64,000 nucleotides of DNA from Hofstenia miamia (lineage: Eukaryota > Xenacoelomorpha > Acoela). The translations under genes were made by a program, and so were the position numbers. The notes beneath the pieces were generated by a model, which saw only the letters and a list, made by a program, of their open reading frames with translations, did not search any database and was not told the origin of the DNA. Below, piece by piece: positions 47,168 through 57,485 of this stretch. The DNA lies in assembly GCA_004352715.1 (NCBI GenBank), contig SCFE01000023.1, forward strand, positions 2,294,248-2,358,247, read 5' to 3'. The stretch's first letter is position 1. Every line of letters begins with the position of its first letter.

Positions 47168-48101
47168 TGGTGTCCATAAAGTCCCTTCCTAGTAAAGTCA
47201 ATAATTAGAAATGCCCCATTCAAGCATTCACAAGGTATTGAAAACATGAGATTGGCATGAGAACACTCAAGATCAGAAGAGTTCACAAACTACTGCAAGA
47301 TGATTGCATGCCAAGAAAAATTTTCTTTGAAGAAATGCAGTTGTGATGAGCCAATGATGAAAATTTCATTCAAAATTTATGTTTTCAGGTGAGGCTAAAT
47401 TCACACTCTCCGGTAAAATGAACTCGCACAATGCTGTTGTTTGGGGTTATGAAAATCCTAATGTCATAGAAGAAGTTCCTATGAAAAGTTTTGATATAAA
47501 CGCTTGGTGTGCAGTCTACAGTGATCGTGTAATTAGGCCATTTTTCTTTGAAGAACCAACCATCACAACTGTGTCTTATCTTCAAATGCTTCAAAACTAT
47601 GCTGTTCCAGAAATGGGTCGTCTTAGACGCATCAGAAGAATTGTTTTCCAACAGGATGGTGCTTCTCCTCACTGGGAATTGCAAGTTTCTGCTTAGTTGA
47701 ATGGAAAATTTCTTGATAGATAGATCGGAGGCAATGGGCCAATTGCTTGGCCCCCAGAAGCATGGATTTGACACCCCTTGCTTTCTTCTTGCCGGGAGCA
47801 GTGAAAGAAGATGTTTACAGCCAAAAGCTCCAAAACATAGAAAAATTGAAACAGTTTATCACTGATGCAATCAATAATATCCCACCCGAAACGCTACGGA
47901 ATACGTTTATCAATATACAAAATTGGTGGCAATGTTGTATTGACAGTAATGGAGGACATTTCTGATTATATTTGGTTTCGGTGTGTTTTTTGTGTTAATA
48001 AGTTATTGCATTTTCATTTCCCGTTCACATAAGTAAGCAAGAATAAATAGTTTGCCTTGAAATAGAATTCTTTACTAGAAAGGAACTTTATGTATGCCCT
48101 G
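47168..48101 (+). mobile_element. mariner-type transposon with dead transposase
   Basis: Inverted ends (left GGTGTCCATAAAGTCCCTT, right related CATAAAGTTCCTTTCTAG) lie in TA tracts. The plus-strand frame 47379-47696 and its continuation to 47965 encode the catalytic core: FSGEAKFTLSGKMN, AWCAVYSDRVIRPFFF, IVFQQDGASPH, then WPPRSMDLTPLAFFLPGAVK. In active relatives the first block is F-S-D and the last is P-L-D-F-F. Here these acids are Gly and Ala, so two of three catalytic acids are lost. The helix-turn-helix half is mostly deleted (934 bp in total). Confidence 0.8.
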
Positions 48102-48132
<31 letters not shown>

Positions 48133-48266
48133 CCATAATGAATATGAAATTAGATTTTAGGAGCTAGAAGTGACATTGTAGTTTAATTGAGATTGAGAAC
48201 AGCACTGTAATTTGATCTGATAAACCTAAAAGTGAATTCACCTCACAAATACAACTTGCAGGGATT

Positions 48267-49267
48267 AGCATATATTTTAATATATATAAAACATATTAGT
48301 TGAAATTGGTTAAGATAAATGTTGACATTAAAATAACTGATAATTTATCTGAATAGCATCAATTAATTCACACAATACATATACAAGTTGCATAAATTAC
48401 AAAAACAAATCCTTCAGACTATGAATAAATTACTATAGCACTACTTTATTAACGACTTATCGCTAGAAATATATTTTTGCTTAAGGAAGATCTTTAAATG
48501 CTTTTAGGGGATTATATTTTTTCAATGGCTTCAATTTTCTTAGGTAGCGAATTGCAGGTTTGTTTTTCTTATACTTAACACATGTGAAAAGTTTTGATCT
48601 AGAATTTTGTTTATGAGTATTTCCGGAAATAATGAAAAAATCAGATATAACATCTTGATATAATAATGAAGATCTCCTTATAGCAAAAAATCTCAATAAT
48701 GCAATTTTTTACTAATATTATGAAAAAATACTGCACATATAATCAAACTACCCCTTTACAAGTAATGCAATAATTTCAATTATCGAAGGACACCCCAAGT
48801 AAATCCCAATTTTTATCCAGTTGCATAGAATTTTGAAATTTTCGCGATTAAACTTAAAAATTACGGATTTCATCAAAACTCAATTAAGAGAAGCTAAATC
48901 TTTGTCATTCACTCAGCCTTTATTTGACCGGTTTTAGACATAGTGGTTTTGCATAAAACTCTTACCAATAACATCTTTTATTAAGAAGTTATTAATAGTT
49001 TTGCTTTTGACAGTGTTGGCTGAAGCCGAAAGCAGAAACCGCAGTTGCCCCTACCCCTAAATCTAGACTTTCGGAAAAAACCACCCTAAATTTTATAATT
49101 TTGTGAAAACAGTAAATGTTTTCTTAGTTAGTTAACATGCTGGATAAAGTGTGTAACTTGCCCCCTAGCCAAAATTCTTTCCATTGCCAATAACTTTTAA
49201 CAAATCTAATGTGGCTCTTGTAAAAATTGAAATTTTTCATTCATTTACTATGTTTCTTAAAGATATT
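48267..49267 (-). repeat. LINE 3' end locus, version with 300-nt extra block
   Basis: The locus matches 49650-50375 closely. It carries a LINE tail on the minus strand (48696-48481, RYLRKLKPLKKYNPLKAFKD). Compared with the second version it has about 300 extra nt (about 48841-49140), and it ends where a Tc-type element begins. Confidence 0.75.
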
Positions 49268-49648
49268 ATAGTTGGCTGCAAAAAAATGAGACTGAACACC
49301 TATTTTTTTTCACGCTTTGTGGAAACGTATTGAGACGTTTTAGAGGAAAACTATAAAAATAAAAGACAACGAGAATTTTGTGAACTTTAAAATGGTCAAA
49401 CAAAAAAGTTTATTAATTAAACTGGTACTTCGTAATTATTTGAAAACACTTACCAAACAAGTTGTTTTGCTTTGCAAAGTTTCTACTTGATTTCTTCGGA
49501 ATGGAAACGTTGGAACAGCTTGAAAACGCCTTTGCGACATCGCAAATTTCTCGATCAACTTATTTTCGAAAGCTGAAAAAAATTCGACAAGGAGAATCTC
49601 TCAAAAGAAGAAAAGGAAGTGGACGCCCTCGAAAAATTATTGGAAAAT
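49268..49648 (+). mobile_element. 5' end of a Tc-type transposon, cut at single N
   Basis: It starts GTTGGCTGCAAAAAAATGAG after TA. The plus-strand frame 49462-49686 encodes METLEQLENAFATSQISRST (helix-turn-helix-like) and then KRRKGSGRPRKI, the basic GRPR hinge between the DNA-binding and catalytic parts of Tc1-class transposases. The sequence stops at N 49649; the catalytic domain is missing. Confidence 0.7.
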
Positions 49649-49649
49649 N

Positions 49650-50375
49650 AGCATATATTTTAATATATATAAAACATGTTAGATAAAATTGAATAAGAGA
49701 GTCCTCATTCAGATGAATGTTGACACTAAAATAACTGATAATTTATTTGAATTGCATCAATAAATTCACACAATACATATACAAATTGCATAAATTACAA
49801 AAACAAATCCTTTAGACTATGAATAAATTACTATAGCACTACTTTATTAACGACTTATCGCTAGAAATATATTTTTGCTTAATGAAGATCTTTAAATGCT
49901 TTTAGGGGATTATATTTTTTCAATGGCCTCAATTTTCTTAGGTAGCGAATTGCAGGTTTGTTTTTCTTATACCTTACACATGTGAAAAGTTTTTGACATA
50001 GAATTTTGTTTGAGTATTTCCGGAAATAATGAAAAAATCAGATATAACATCTTTATATAATAATGAATATCTCCTTATAGAACAAAATCTCAATAATTCA
50101 ATTTTTTACTAATATTATGAAAAAATACTGCACATATAAATGATAACCGACCCCTTTACAAGTAATGCAATAATTTCAATTATCGAAGGACACCCCAAGT
50201 AAATCCCAATTTTTATCCAGTTGCATAGAATTTTGAAATTGGTTGGATAAAGTGTGTAACTTGCGCCCTAGCCAAAATTCTTTCCATTGAAAATAACTTT
50301 TAACAAATCTAATGTGGCTCTTGTAAAAATTAAAATTTTTTTATTCATTTACTATGTTTCTTACAGATATTAATA
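49650..50375 (-). repeat. LINE 3' end locus, version without insertion
   Basis: This is the second version of 48267-49267. It lacks the 300-nt block and the Tc-type element, and its sequence runs on through the empty TA site (GATATTAATATT). It is likely the other allele. Confidence 0.75.
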
Positions 50376-51263
50376 TTTCTAAGCTAAGCTTAATAATTTT
50401 TATAAAATCACATGATGTTGAAGGGAAAATGAATGCCTGTGGAAATTAGTCTGTTTTTTCTTAAATTAACTACCCAACAATTTTAAACATAAATGTTTTA
50501 GACAGTTTGGCAATACTTATGCAATTATATATTTTGGTTTCAACAATACCTAAAAATGAAAATAATAATGAAGTGTGAATAGAAGCATATTTGTATCATT
50601 ATAAAATATATAAAGAATTTTGCAAGAGTGATATTAAAGTGTCAAAACTTCTGTTATAAAAGCATTCTTTATAATATATATATATATATATATATAATGA
50701 TGCTGTTTGCAAGTGCGGATACAGAGGGGGCCCCCTCTAAAATAAGGAAAATTCATTAAATTTGTGCAATAAAATTTTCAAACAAAGGTTAATTACTACT
50801 GTCAAATGGGGTGAATACGAACAGTGAAAGTGTTTTAATAAATTGCAAAGGTGTATAGTAAAGATAAAATGACATTTTGCTTTAGGTATATGCAATTACA
50901 AAATAATATATCAATCTAATCAAAACCTGAAATCACTGATATTTTCTTGTTAAAAAAATGAAAATGAAGCAGTATTTCACTGTCTGTCTGAAGAAGCACT
51001 GAAATGAAGCTTGATGTTCCTCATAATTGTAAATCTTCTCAATTTTTCCAAAATTTAGGCAAATTACATTTTCAATGTATAATTTCGGCAGTGTGATCGG
51101 TATTTTCTTGAAAGAATACTTGCTGGTCATTTTCATCATCACAATATTTGACTTGACTCTCTTCAAAATCTTCTGCAGTCTCATACATGGGTGTCTTTCT
51201 GCTGAACTGTTCTCTCATATATTTTTTTATATTTAATATTTTTTTTTCTTTTTTTCTTTTTTT
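50376..51263. other. AT-rich stretch, TA microsatellite, no gene supported
   Basis: A (TA)n tract lies at 50672-50696. A minus-strand frame near 51184-51070 reads YETAEDFEESQVKYCDDEND, acidic and possibly coding, but it runs into a 1000-N gap. Too little remains to identify it. Confidence 0.3.
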
Positions 51264-52263
51264 NNNNNNNNNNNNNNNNNNNNNNNNNNNNNNNNNNNNN
51301 NNNNNNNNNNNNNNNNNNNNNNNNNNNNNNNNNNNNNNNNNNNNNNNNNNNNNNNNNNNNNNNNNNNNNNNNNNNNNNNNNNNNNNNNNNNNNNNNNNNN
51401 NNNNNNNNNNNNNNNNNNNNNNNNNNNNNNNNNNNNNNNNNNNNNNNNNNNNNNNNNNNNNNNNNNNNNNNNNNNNNNNNNNNNNNNNNNNNNNNNNNNN
51501 NNNNNNNNNNNNNNNNNNNNNNNNNNNNNNNNNNNNNNNNNNNNNNNNNNNNNNNNNNNNNNNNNNNNNNNNNNNNNNNNNNNNNNNNNNNNNNNNNNNN
51601 NNNNNNNNNNNNNNNNNNNNNNNNNNNNNNNNNNNNNNNNNNNNNNNNNNNNNNNNNNNNNNNNNNNNNNNNNNNNNNNNNNNNNNNNNNNNNNNNNNNN
51701 NNNNNNNNNNNNNNNNNNNNNNNNNNNNNNNNNNNNNNNNNNNNNNNNNNNNNNNNNNNNNNNNNNNNNNNNNNNNNNNNNNNNNNNNNNNNNNNNNNNN
51801 NNNNNNNNNNNNNNNNNNNNNNNNNNNNNNNNNNNNNNNNNNNNNNNNNNNNNNNNNNNNNNNNNNNNNNNNNNNNNNNNNNNNNNNNNNNNNNNNNNNN
51901 NNNNNNNNNNNNNNNNNNNNNNNNNNNNNNNNNNNNNNNNNNNNNNNNNNNNNNNNNNNNNNNNNNNNNNNNNNNNNNNNNNNNNNNNNNNNNNNNNNNN
52001 NNNNNNNNNNNNNNNNNNNNNNNNNNNNNNNNNNNNNNNNNNNNNNNNNNNNNNNNNNNNNNNNNNNNNNNNNNNNNNNNNNNNNNNNNNNNNNNNNNNN
52101 NNNNNNNNNNNNNNNNNNNNNNNNNNNNNNNNNNNNNNNNNNNNNNNNNNNNNNNNNNNNNNNNNNNNNNNNNNNNNNNNNNNNNNNNNNNNNNNNNNNN
52201 NNNNNNNNNNNNNNNNNNNNNNNNNNNNNNNNNNNNNNNNNNNNNNNNNNNNNNNNNNNNNNN
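51264..52263. other. scaffold gap, 1000 N
   Basis: A round-number N run flanked on the left by a T-rich low-complexity tract. Confidence 0.99.
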
Positions 52264-52945
52264 TTTACCATCTGCGAAACGTCTCAAATATATATTACAA
52301 ACAATTAATAAATTCTTTTTGTTTATCTCATTTTCAATATTGCTCATTTCTTTTTACAAACATAAATTCAAAATATCGCATACTTCTGTCTTAAACTTTC
52401 ATTTGGTCTCTTAAAACACTTAACTTTGCCCAAAAACATGACAGTTCATCCATCTATCGAATTCAATATAACATAGCTCCTTATTACCGAATTCAAATGC
52501 ATATGGTATCAATATTATTTAAGTGTAAATCTGGTACACCTTCTCTTTCATTTTTAAAACAATATATTAAGTTAAATGAACGTTCTCAAAAATTTGTATG
52601 CTTAGATAAACATTCAAATAGTTTTCACCACATAGCAACTAAAATTTGGAATAACTTAGACACCATGAAATTAAAATGGAAATTAACTACAAGAAATTTA
52701 GAAAAAAGCGCGAATATTCCTCTTTCACAGACAATGCATACTTAATGACAATAATACACTACACTCCTTCGAAAAGTTCGTATGATCCTAGATAATGTAC
52801 ACACACACACACACAAATCCCCAACAAACACACACCACACAATTATATATGTATATGTTACTATTATTTTGTAAATAGTTTTTTAGTTTATAGTCTTTTA
52901 CCAAAGATTTTTTTGCAATAAATTGCTTTTGACTCTTATCAAACA
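52264..52945 (+). pseudogene. CR1-like LINE C-terminal tail and 3' UTR
   Basis: The plus-strand frame 52497-52745 reads SFLKQYIKLNERSQKFVCLD, NSFHHIATKIWNNLDTMKLK and ends SQTMHT. This is the C-terminal tail that the LINE at 43696-44864 should have. From 52695 on, the nucleotides match the reverse complement of 43696-43935, including a (CA)n tract. It is probably the lost 3' end of a second copy of the HMG-linked unit. Confidence 0.7.
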
Positions 52946-53330
52946 TATATATATATATATATAATATTATATATATATATATATATTGTATGCAAAATTA
53001 AATGTAACATCCTTATTTATATCGCTCCTAATTGGTACTTTACTGAGGGCAGAAACAAAGCACACAATGTACATGCCATTTTAACTATACTTTGGAACTT
53101 AAACTCTTTTTGTAAGTGAAAATTCAAAAAACTGATATTTTGCATACCTAAATCTCATCCATAGATAAATTGAGTTAAATAAATAATATTTGGAACTCAC
53201 TGAAGAAATTCATCCAACTGGCTGTAAATGTTTACAAGTTAAATACTGATCATCGAATGAGCACAGGTAAGCCGGCTTAAAGCTTGGTGCATGCTATGAT
53301 TGTAATTAGGTTTTAAAACAGCTTGAAGCC

Positions 53331-54330
53331 NNNNNNNNNNNNNNNNNNNNNNNNNNNNNNNNNNNNNNNNNNNNNNNNNNNNNNNNNNNNNNNNNNNNNN
53401 NNNNNNNNNNNNNNNNNNNNNNNNNNNNNNNNNNNNNNNNNNNNNNNNNNNNNNNNNNNNNNNNNNNNNNNNNNNNNNNNNNNNNNNNNNNNNNNNNNNN
53501 NNNNNNNNNNNNNNNNNNNNNNNNNNNNNNNNNNNNNNNNNNNNNNNNNNNNNNNNNNNNNNNNNNNNNNNNNNNNNNNNNNNNNNNNNNNNNNNNNNNN
53601 NNNNNNNNNNNNNNNNNNNNNNNNNNNNNNNNNNNNNNNNNNNNNNNNNNNNNNNNNNNNNNNNNNNNNNNNNNNNNNNNNNNNNNNNNNNNNNNNNNNN
53701 NNNNNNNNNNNNNNNNNNNNNNNNNNNNNNNNNNNNNNNNNNNNNNNNNNNNNNNNNNNNNNNNNNNNNNNNNNNNNNNNNNNNNNNNNNNNNNNNNNNN
53801 NNNNNNNNNNNNNNNNNNNNNNNNNNNNNNNNNNNNNNNNNNNNNNNNNNNNNNNNNNNNNNNNNNNNNNNNNNNNNNNNNNNNNNNNNNNNNNNNNNNN
53901 NNNNNNNNNNNNNNNNNNNNNNNNNNNNNNNNNNNNNNNNNNNNNNNNNNNNNNNNNNNNNNNNNNNNNNNNNNNNNNNNNNNNNNNNNNNNNNNNNNNN
54001 NNNNNNNNNNNNNNNNNNNNNNNNNNNNNNNNNNNNNNNNNNNNNNNNNNNNNNNNNNNNNNNNNNNNNNNNNNNNNNNNNNNNNNNNNNNNNNNNNNNN
54101 NNNNNNNNNNNNNNNNNNNNNNNNNNNNNNNNNNNNNNNNNNNNNNNNNNNNNNNNNNNNNNNNNNNNNNNNNNNNNNNNNNNNNNNNNNNNNNNNNNNN
54201 NNNNNNNNNNNNNNNNNNNNNNNNNNNNNNNNNNNNNNNNNNNNNNNNNNNNNNNNNNNNNNNNNNNNNNNNNNNNNNNNNNNNNNNNNNNNNNNNNNNN
54301 NNNNNNNNNNNNNNNNNNNNNNNNNNNNNN
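53331..54330. other. scaffold gap, 1000 N
   Basis: A round-number N run; the sequence between 52987 and 53330 shows no recognised feature. Confidence 0.99.
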
Positions 54331-54555
54331 TCATTCATTGGCGAGACTAGAAGACATTTAGAAACTCGGGCAAGAGAACATATAAGAGGGCATCTACAAT
54401 CAGAAATATATATTCATGGATGTGCACCTAAGCTAAAAATTTTTAACATACTAGTAAAACATCGTGAAACTAAGATAGCAGAAGCCATATGTATTAAATC
54501 AACCAAGAAAACCTTAATAAATAAACAAAGACATCAATCAAATTTAAACATTTAA
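54331..54555 (+). CDS. Penelope-like element GIY-YIG endonuclease, 3' part
   Basis: The frame emerges from the gap as SFIGETRRHLETRAREHIRG, the second half of a GIY-YIG nuclease. The YIGET position is here FIGET, followed by the conserved Arg helix. Then come a His-containing stretch, FNILVKHRETKIAEAICIK (the family Glu is present in AEAI), and a short tail ending in Asn-Ile. This domain closes the ORF of Penelope-like retroelements. The reverse transcriptase would lie in the gap. The stop at 54553-54555 is followed by a Penelope-type 3' sequence. Confidence 0.75.
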   Translation, partial: SFIGETRRHLETRAREHIRGHLQSEIYIHGCAPKLKIFNILVKHRETKIAEAICIKSTKKTLINKQRHQSNLNI

Positions 54556-54605
54556 TAAAGATCAAAAACATTTAACGGAAAAAATTCGGGAACATTGCTA
54601 CAAAT

Positions 54606-54644
54606 GCTTGAAGATGACAACAATGTTTGTCGAAACATGTCGCG
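54606..54644 (+). ncRNA. degenerate hammerhead-like motif at the Penelope 3' end
   Basis: TTGAAGAT is followed by a GACAA/TTGTC stem (54616-54620 with 54627-54631) and then GAAAC (54632-54636). This order, CTGATGA-stem-GAAAC, is the hammerhead core known from Penelope-like element termini, but the first core block is altered here. Self-cleavage is doubtful. Confidence 0.4.
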
Positions 54645-56324
54645 ATAAAAGCAATAAAAGTTTTAATAAAAAAATACAGGTATATACATAATATTATATA
54701 TATAGCAAGAAAAATAGTCATCAATCATTCTTAATTTCGTATTTAATATATCTCAAACGCACATGCAATTTAATGGGGAACAATTGCTATATACTTTGGC
54801 AATGATCAAAGTATCCATTTGCAATAATTTTCCTTATCAAGTTAAATCAAATGTCACCAAGTGATGTCAAAATTGAAATCAAATCAATTCATTTGATGTA
54901 AAAACCGTGACAACTTACAAACTGCACACAAAACGTGCCTATTACCACGCCAGTAGAAGCGGATGCCATTGTACGAAATCTGGCTGACCACTGATCAAGA
55001 AATCATATGCTGACAATAATTGCTTAGTTAAAATAAAGGCATACTTTACGATCTGTGGATCTATATACTTTAATAATTGGCGAAAATTTCCTGATTTCCT
55101 GATTTCAAATCTAGTGTAATACAAATATATTAGGCATTACTTAGAATTTGTAATGAGATTGAAGTGATATTTATTTACATTGTATGTTATCATAGGCAAG
55201 ATATAAACATCACAAGAAAAATTTTCTGGAAAATGCATTTTTTATAGTAATTCAATAAAATAAAATCAGGTCAAAACAAACATCATGTTTTGGAAAGCAT
55301 TCTAACTTTGTCCAGAGAGCGGAAAATAGCAGTATCATAAAATTACATAAAAATATGGTTAGAAATAGGGATTCGAATTTAAGTTCTAAGGCAAATTAAA
55401 AAGCAATTGTTTTATATATAAGTTAATATAAATGTTTGGTACAGTATCACACAGTTTAAGAGTTTTACAGAAAGATCCAATAAGTATGAAGTAAGCTGCT
55501 ATAAACTGGGCTATTAGTATCTTTCATTTACACATGCACACAACAGCAATTTGCTCAGCAACATTTAACAAAGCATATCTGTATACACGTCTTAAATTAC
55601 AGCAAATAGAAAATAAACTCAAAATTCAGACGTTTGATAAAAGCAGAGAACAATTTTAGAAGAAATAATTTGTACAGATATGGATACCGAAAAATTTGAC
55701 AGTATATAGAAAAAAAACTTGCTGCAAATCAAATGAAATTAGCCTGCATCCCCTCATTAAATATTTGGCAGAATAAGTAAGGTTTATTTCCTTTAATTTC
55801 TCTATTATGCTTGAATTATATTAGTTGTAGTTGCAATTTCTACATTTTTGTATATAGTTACATTTGTAAATATTGTTTAACTCCTTTTATAAATAATAAA
55901 AAGTTGCAAGTCATTTCATTGTTGGCTGCACGTGCACGTAATCAGCGGTAATCAGCAGGTCGGTTAATTNACAAAGCATATCTGTATACACGTCTTAATT
56001 TACAGCAAATAGAAAATAAACTCAAAATTCAGACGTTTGATAAAAGCAGAGAACAATTTTAAAAGAAATAATTTGTACGGATATGGATACCGAAAAATTT
56101 GACAGCATATAGAAAAAAAACTTTCTGCAAATCAAATAAAATTAGCCTGCATCCCTTCGCTAAATATTTGGCAGAATAAGTAAGGTTTATTTCCTTTAAT
56201 TTCTCTATTATGCTTGAATTAAATTAGTTGTAGTTTCAATTTCTACATTTTTGTATATAGTTACATTTGTAAATATTGTTTAACTCCTTTATAAATAATA
56301 AAAAGTTGCAAGTCATTTCATTGT

Positions 56325-56440
56325 TGGCTGCACGTGCACGTAATCAGCGGTAATCAGCAGGTCGGTTAATTTGTTAAGTTTTATCAACGGGCGGCTGATT
56401 AGCAGGCCTGATCTTGATTACGTCCCGTCGTTAATCAAGT
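56325..56440 (+). promoter_or_regulatory. upstream block with CACGTG palindrome and AATCAGC repeats
   Basis: TGCACGTGCA (an E-box inside a 10-bp palindrome) is followed by two direct AATCAGC units and then by GCTGATT and CTGAT units in the opposite sense. The block lies 60-170 nt upstream of the HMG-box gene. It appears identical in the left arm (45780-45895). Shared identity suggests either very recent duplication or constraint. Confidence 0.4.
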
Positions 56441-56471
56441 TAATCCTTAATTGCCTATGATGAGTGCGAAG

Positions 56472-56479
56472 TATATAAA
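56472..56479 (+). promoter_or_regulatory. TATA box of HMG-box gene copy 2
   Basis: TATATAAA lies only 18 nt before the first ATG at 56497. Usual spacing puts the transcription start near 56500, after that ATG. If so, translation would begin at the in-frame ATG at 56512 or 56524, giving a protein 5 or 9 residues shorter with the HMG box intact. Confidence 0.4.
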
Positions 56480-56496
56480 TAGCAATGCATTAACAG

Positions 56497-57042
56497 ATGA
56501 ATTCATTCGAAATGATATACCTCATGAACTTACCACGCACTTCAACAGCAAAGCGTCCTATGAATGCATTTATGATTTTTTCATCGGAAAAAAGAAGGAA
56601 GATCATTCAAGAAGGGAAAGCTGCTAACCACTCTGGATTAAGCATTGAACTCGGGAAGCAATGGAAAGCATTGTCAAACGCGGAAAAGAAATATTTTTAT
56701 GAAAAGGCTGCTGCGCTGAAAATTAAGCATAGATTGGAAAACCCTGGGTATAAATTTAAGCCTCGAAGAGGAAATTCCAGGAAGTCTCTTAGTTCAAACA
56801 ATCTAATCAGAACTCTACAAAAGCCCAATAGTAAACGCCCGAGTAATTTTATTAGTCCGCCAAGGCCAAGTGCTTCCGAACATTGGAATAAATCACCAGT
56901 CAAGATATCACCTTATTTATCTTCATGCAACATCTTTCTACCTAAGCATCCTGGAAAAGTAATTGACCCTGTTATCGAAGAATCTCTATACATACCAAAT
57001 TTATGCTCCTGTGACGATCTTCCTCAACTTCCTAGTCTTTAA
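56497..57042 (+). CDS. SOX-like HMG-box transcription factor, intronless, copy 2
   Basis: A complete 181-codon frame without introns. Residues 18-92 form a class I HMG box (SOX/TCF/MATA type), which binds the DNA minor groove and bends it. The evidence is RPMNAFM with the FM wedge, SSEKRRKI, NHSGLSIELGKQWKALS (SOX: NSEISKRLGAEWKLL), KKYFYEKAAALKIKH and the basic ending PGYKFKPRR. SOX proteins have RPMNAFMVW; here it is MIF, so it is divergent. A basic RRGNSRKS stretch may act in nuclear import. The tail is Pro/Ser-rich (SPPRPSASEHW) and ends in a short Cys, Asp and Leu-rich stretch. A TATA box sits just upstream and a truncated LINE downstream. The family is well supported; the subfamily and role (for example sex or germ-line functions) are unknown. 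Confidence 0.88.
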   Translation: MNSFEMIYLMNLPRTSTAKRPMNAFMIFSSEKRRKIIQEGKAANHSGLSIELGKQWKALSNAEKKYFYEKAAALKIKHRLENPGYKFKPRRGNSRKSLSSNNLIRTLQKPNSKRPSNFISPPRPSASEHWNKSPVKISPYLSSCNIFLPKHPGKVIDPVIEESLYIPNLCSCDDLPQLPSL

Positions 57043-57199
57043 TCTTCATCGCAGTACCTTTCACTCCCAAATCAGCTCTTTTTAGAGCTACCAATTTCGA
57101 TCCAAACATGTTAAAAATATATATATTTAACATATAAGCATAAGTATAATACAATTATAAGTGAAATATTAATGAACTTGCTATATTGTGCAAAGTGTC

Positions 57200-57485
57200 G
57201 ATGCTTCCCAAGCCTCTTTACCTTCTAACTACAGAAAATTTTAATAAATTATTTCAAAATCATACTTTTCTTTTACACTCGTAAATGCAAATGAACTAGA
57301 AACCATAATAAAAAATTTAGACACAAATAATACAAATGCCTCGTATAATCTTTATTATTAAATGTCATTTTCATATCTTTAGTGAACATCTTCTATTTGC
57401 ATTTAACCAATGAATTATTGATAATGAATTCCCTGATATATTTAAGAAATCAGACATAATCCCTATATATAAAAAAAGCAATCCT
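57200..57485 (+). pseudogene. 5'-truncated CR1-like LINE start downstream of HMG copy 2
   Basis: The plus-strand pieces ETIIKNLDTNN and NEFPDIFKKSDIIPIYKKSN match the start of the LINE in the left arm, and the element then enters a gap. Its presence in both arms means the LINE was inserted before the segment was duplicated. Confidence 0.7.

Larger units (their letters stand above)
54711..57485 (+). repeat. large inverted repeat, right arm with HMG gene copy 2
   Basis: This is the reverse complement of 44729-47131. 55568-55969 is repeated as 55971-56370 across a single N. The second slice matches the left arm better than the first does (for example CTTCGCTAAATATTTGG shared, against CTCATTAAATATTTGG). 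The 54711-55969 part may therefore come from another allele or paralogue. Confidence 0.85.

Noticed and set aside
45249-57485. HMG-box ORF as ORF1 of the neighbouring LINE
   Set aside because: The LINE starts inside its RT region with no endonuclease between, so it looks like a 5'-truncated insertion next to the gene. This is not fully excluded; a genome copy count would decide.
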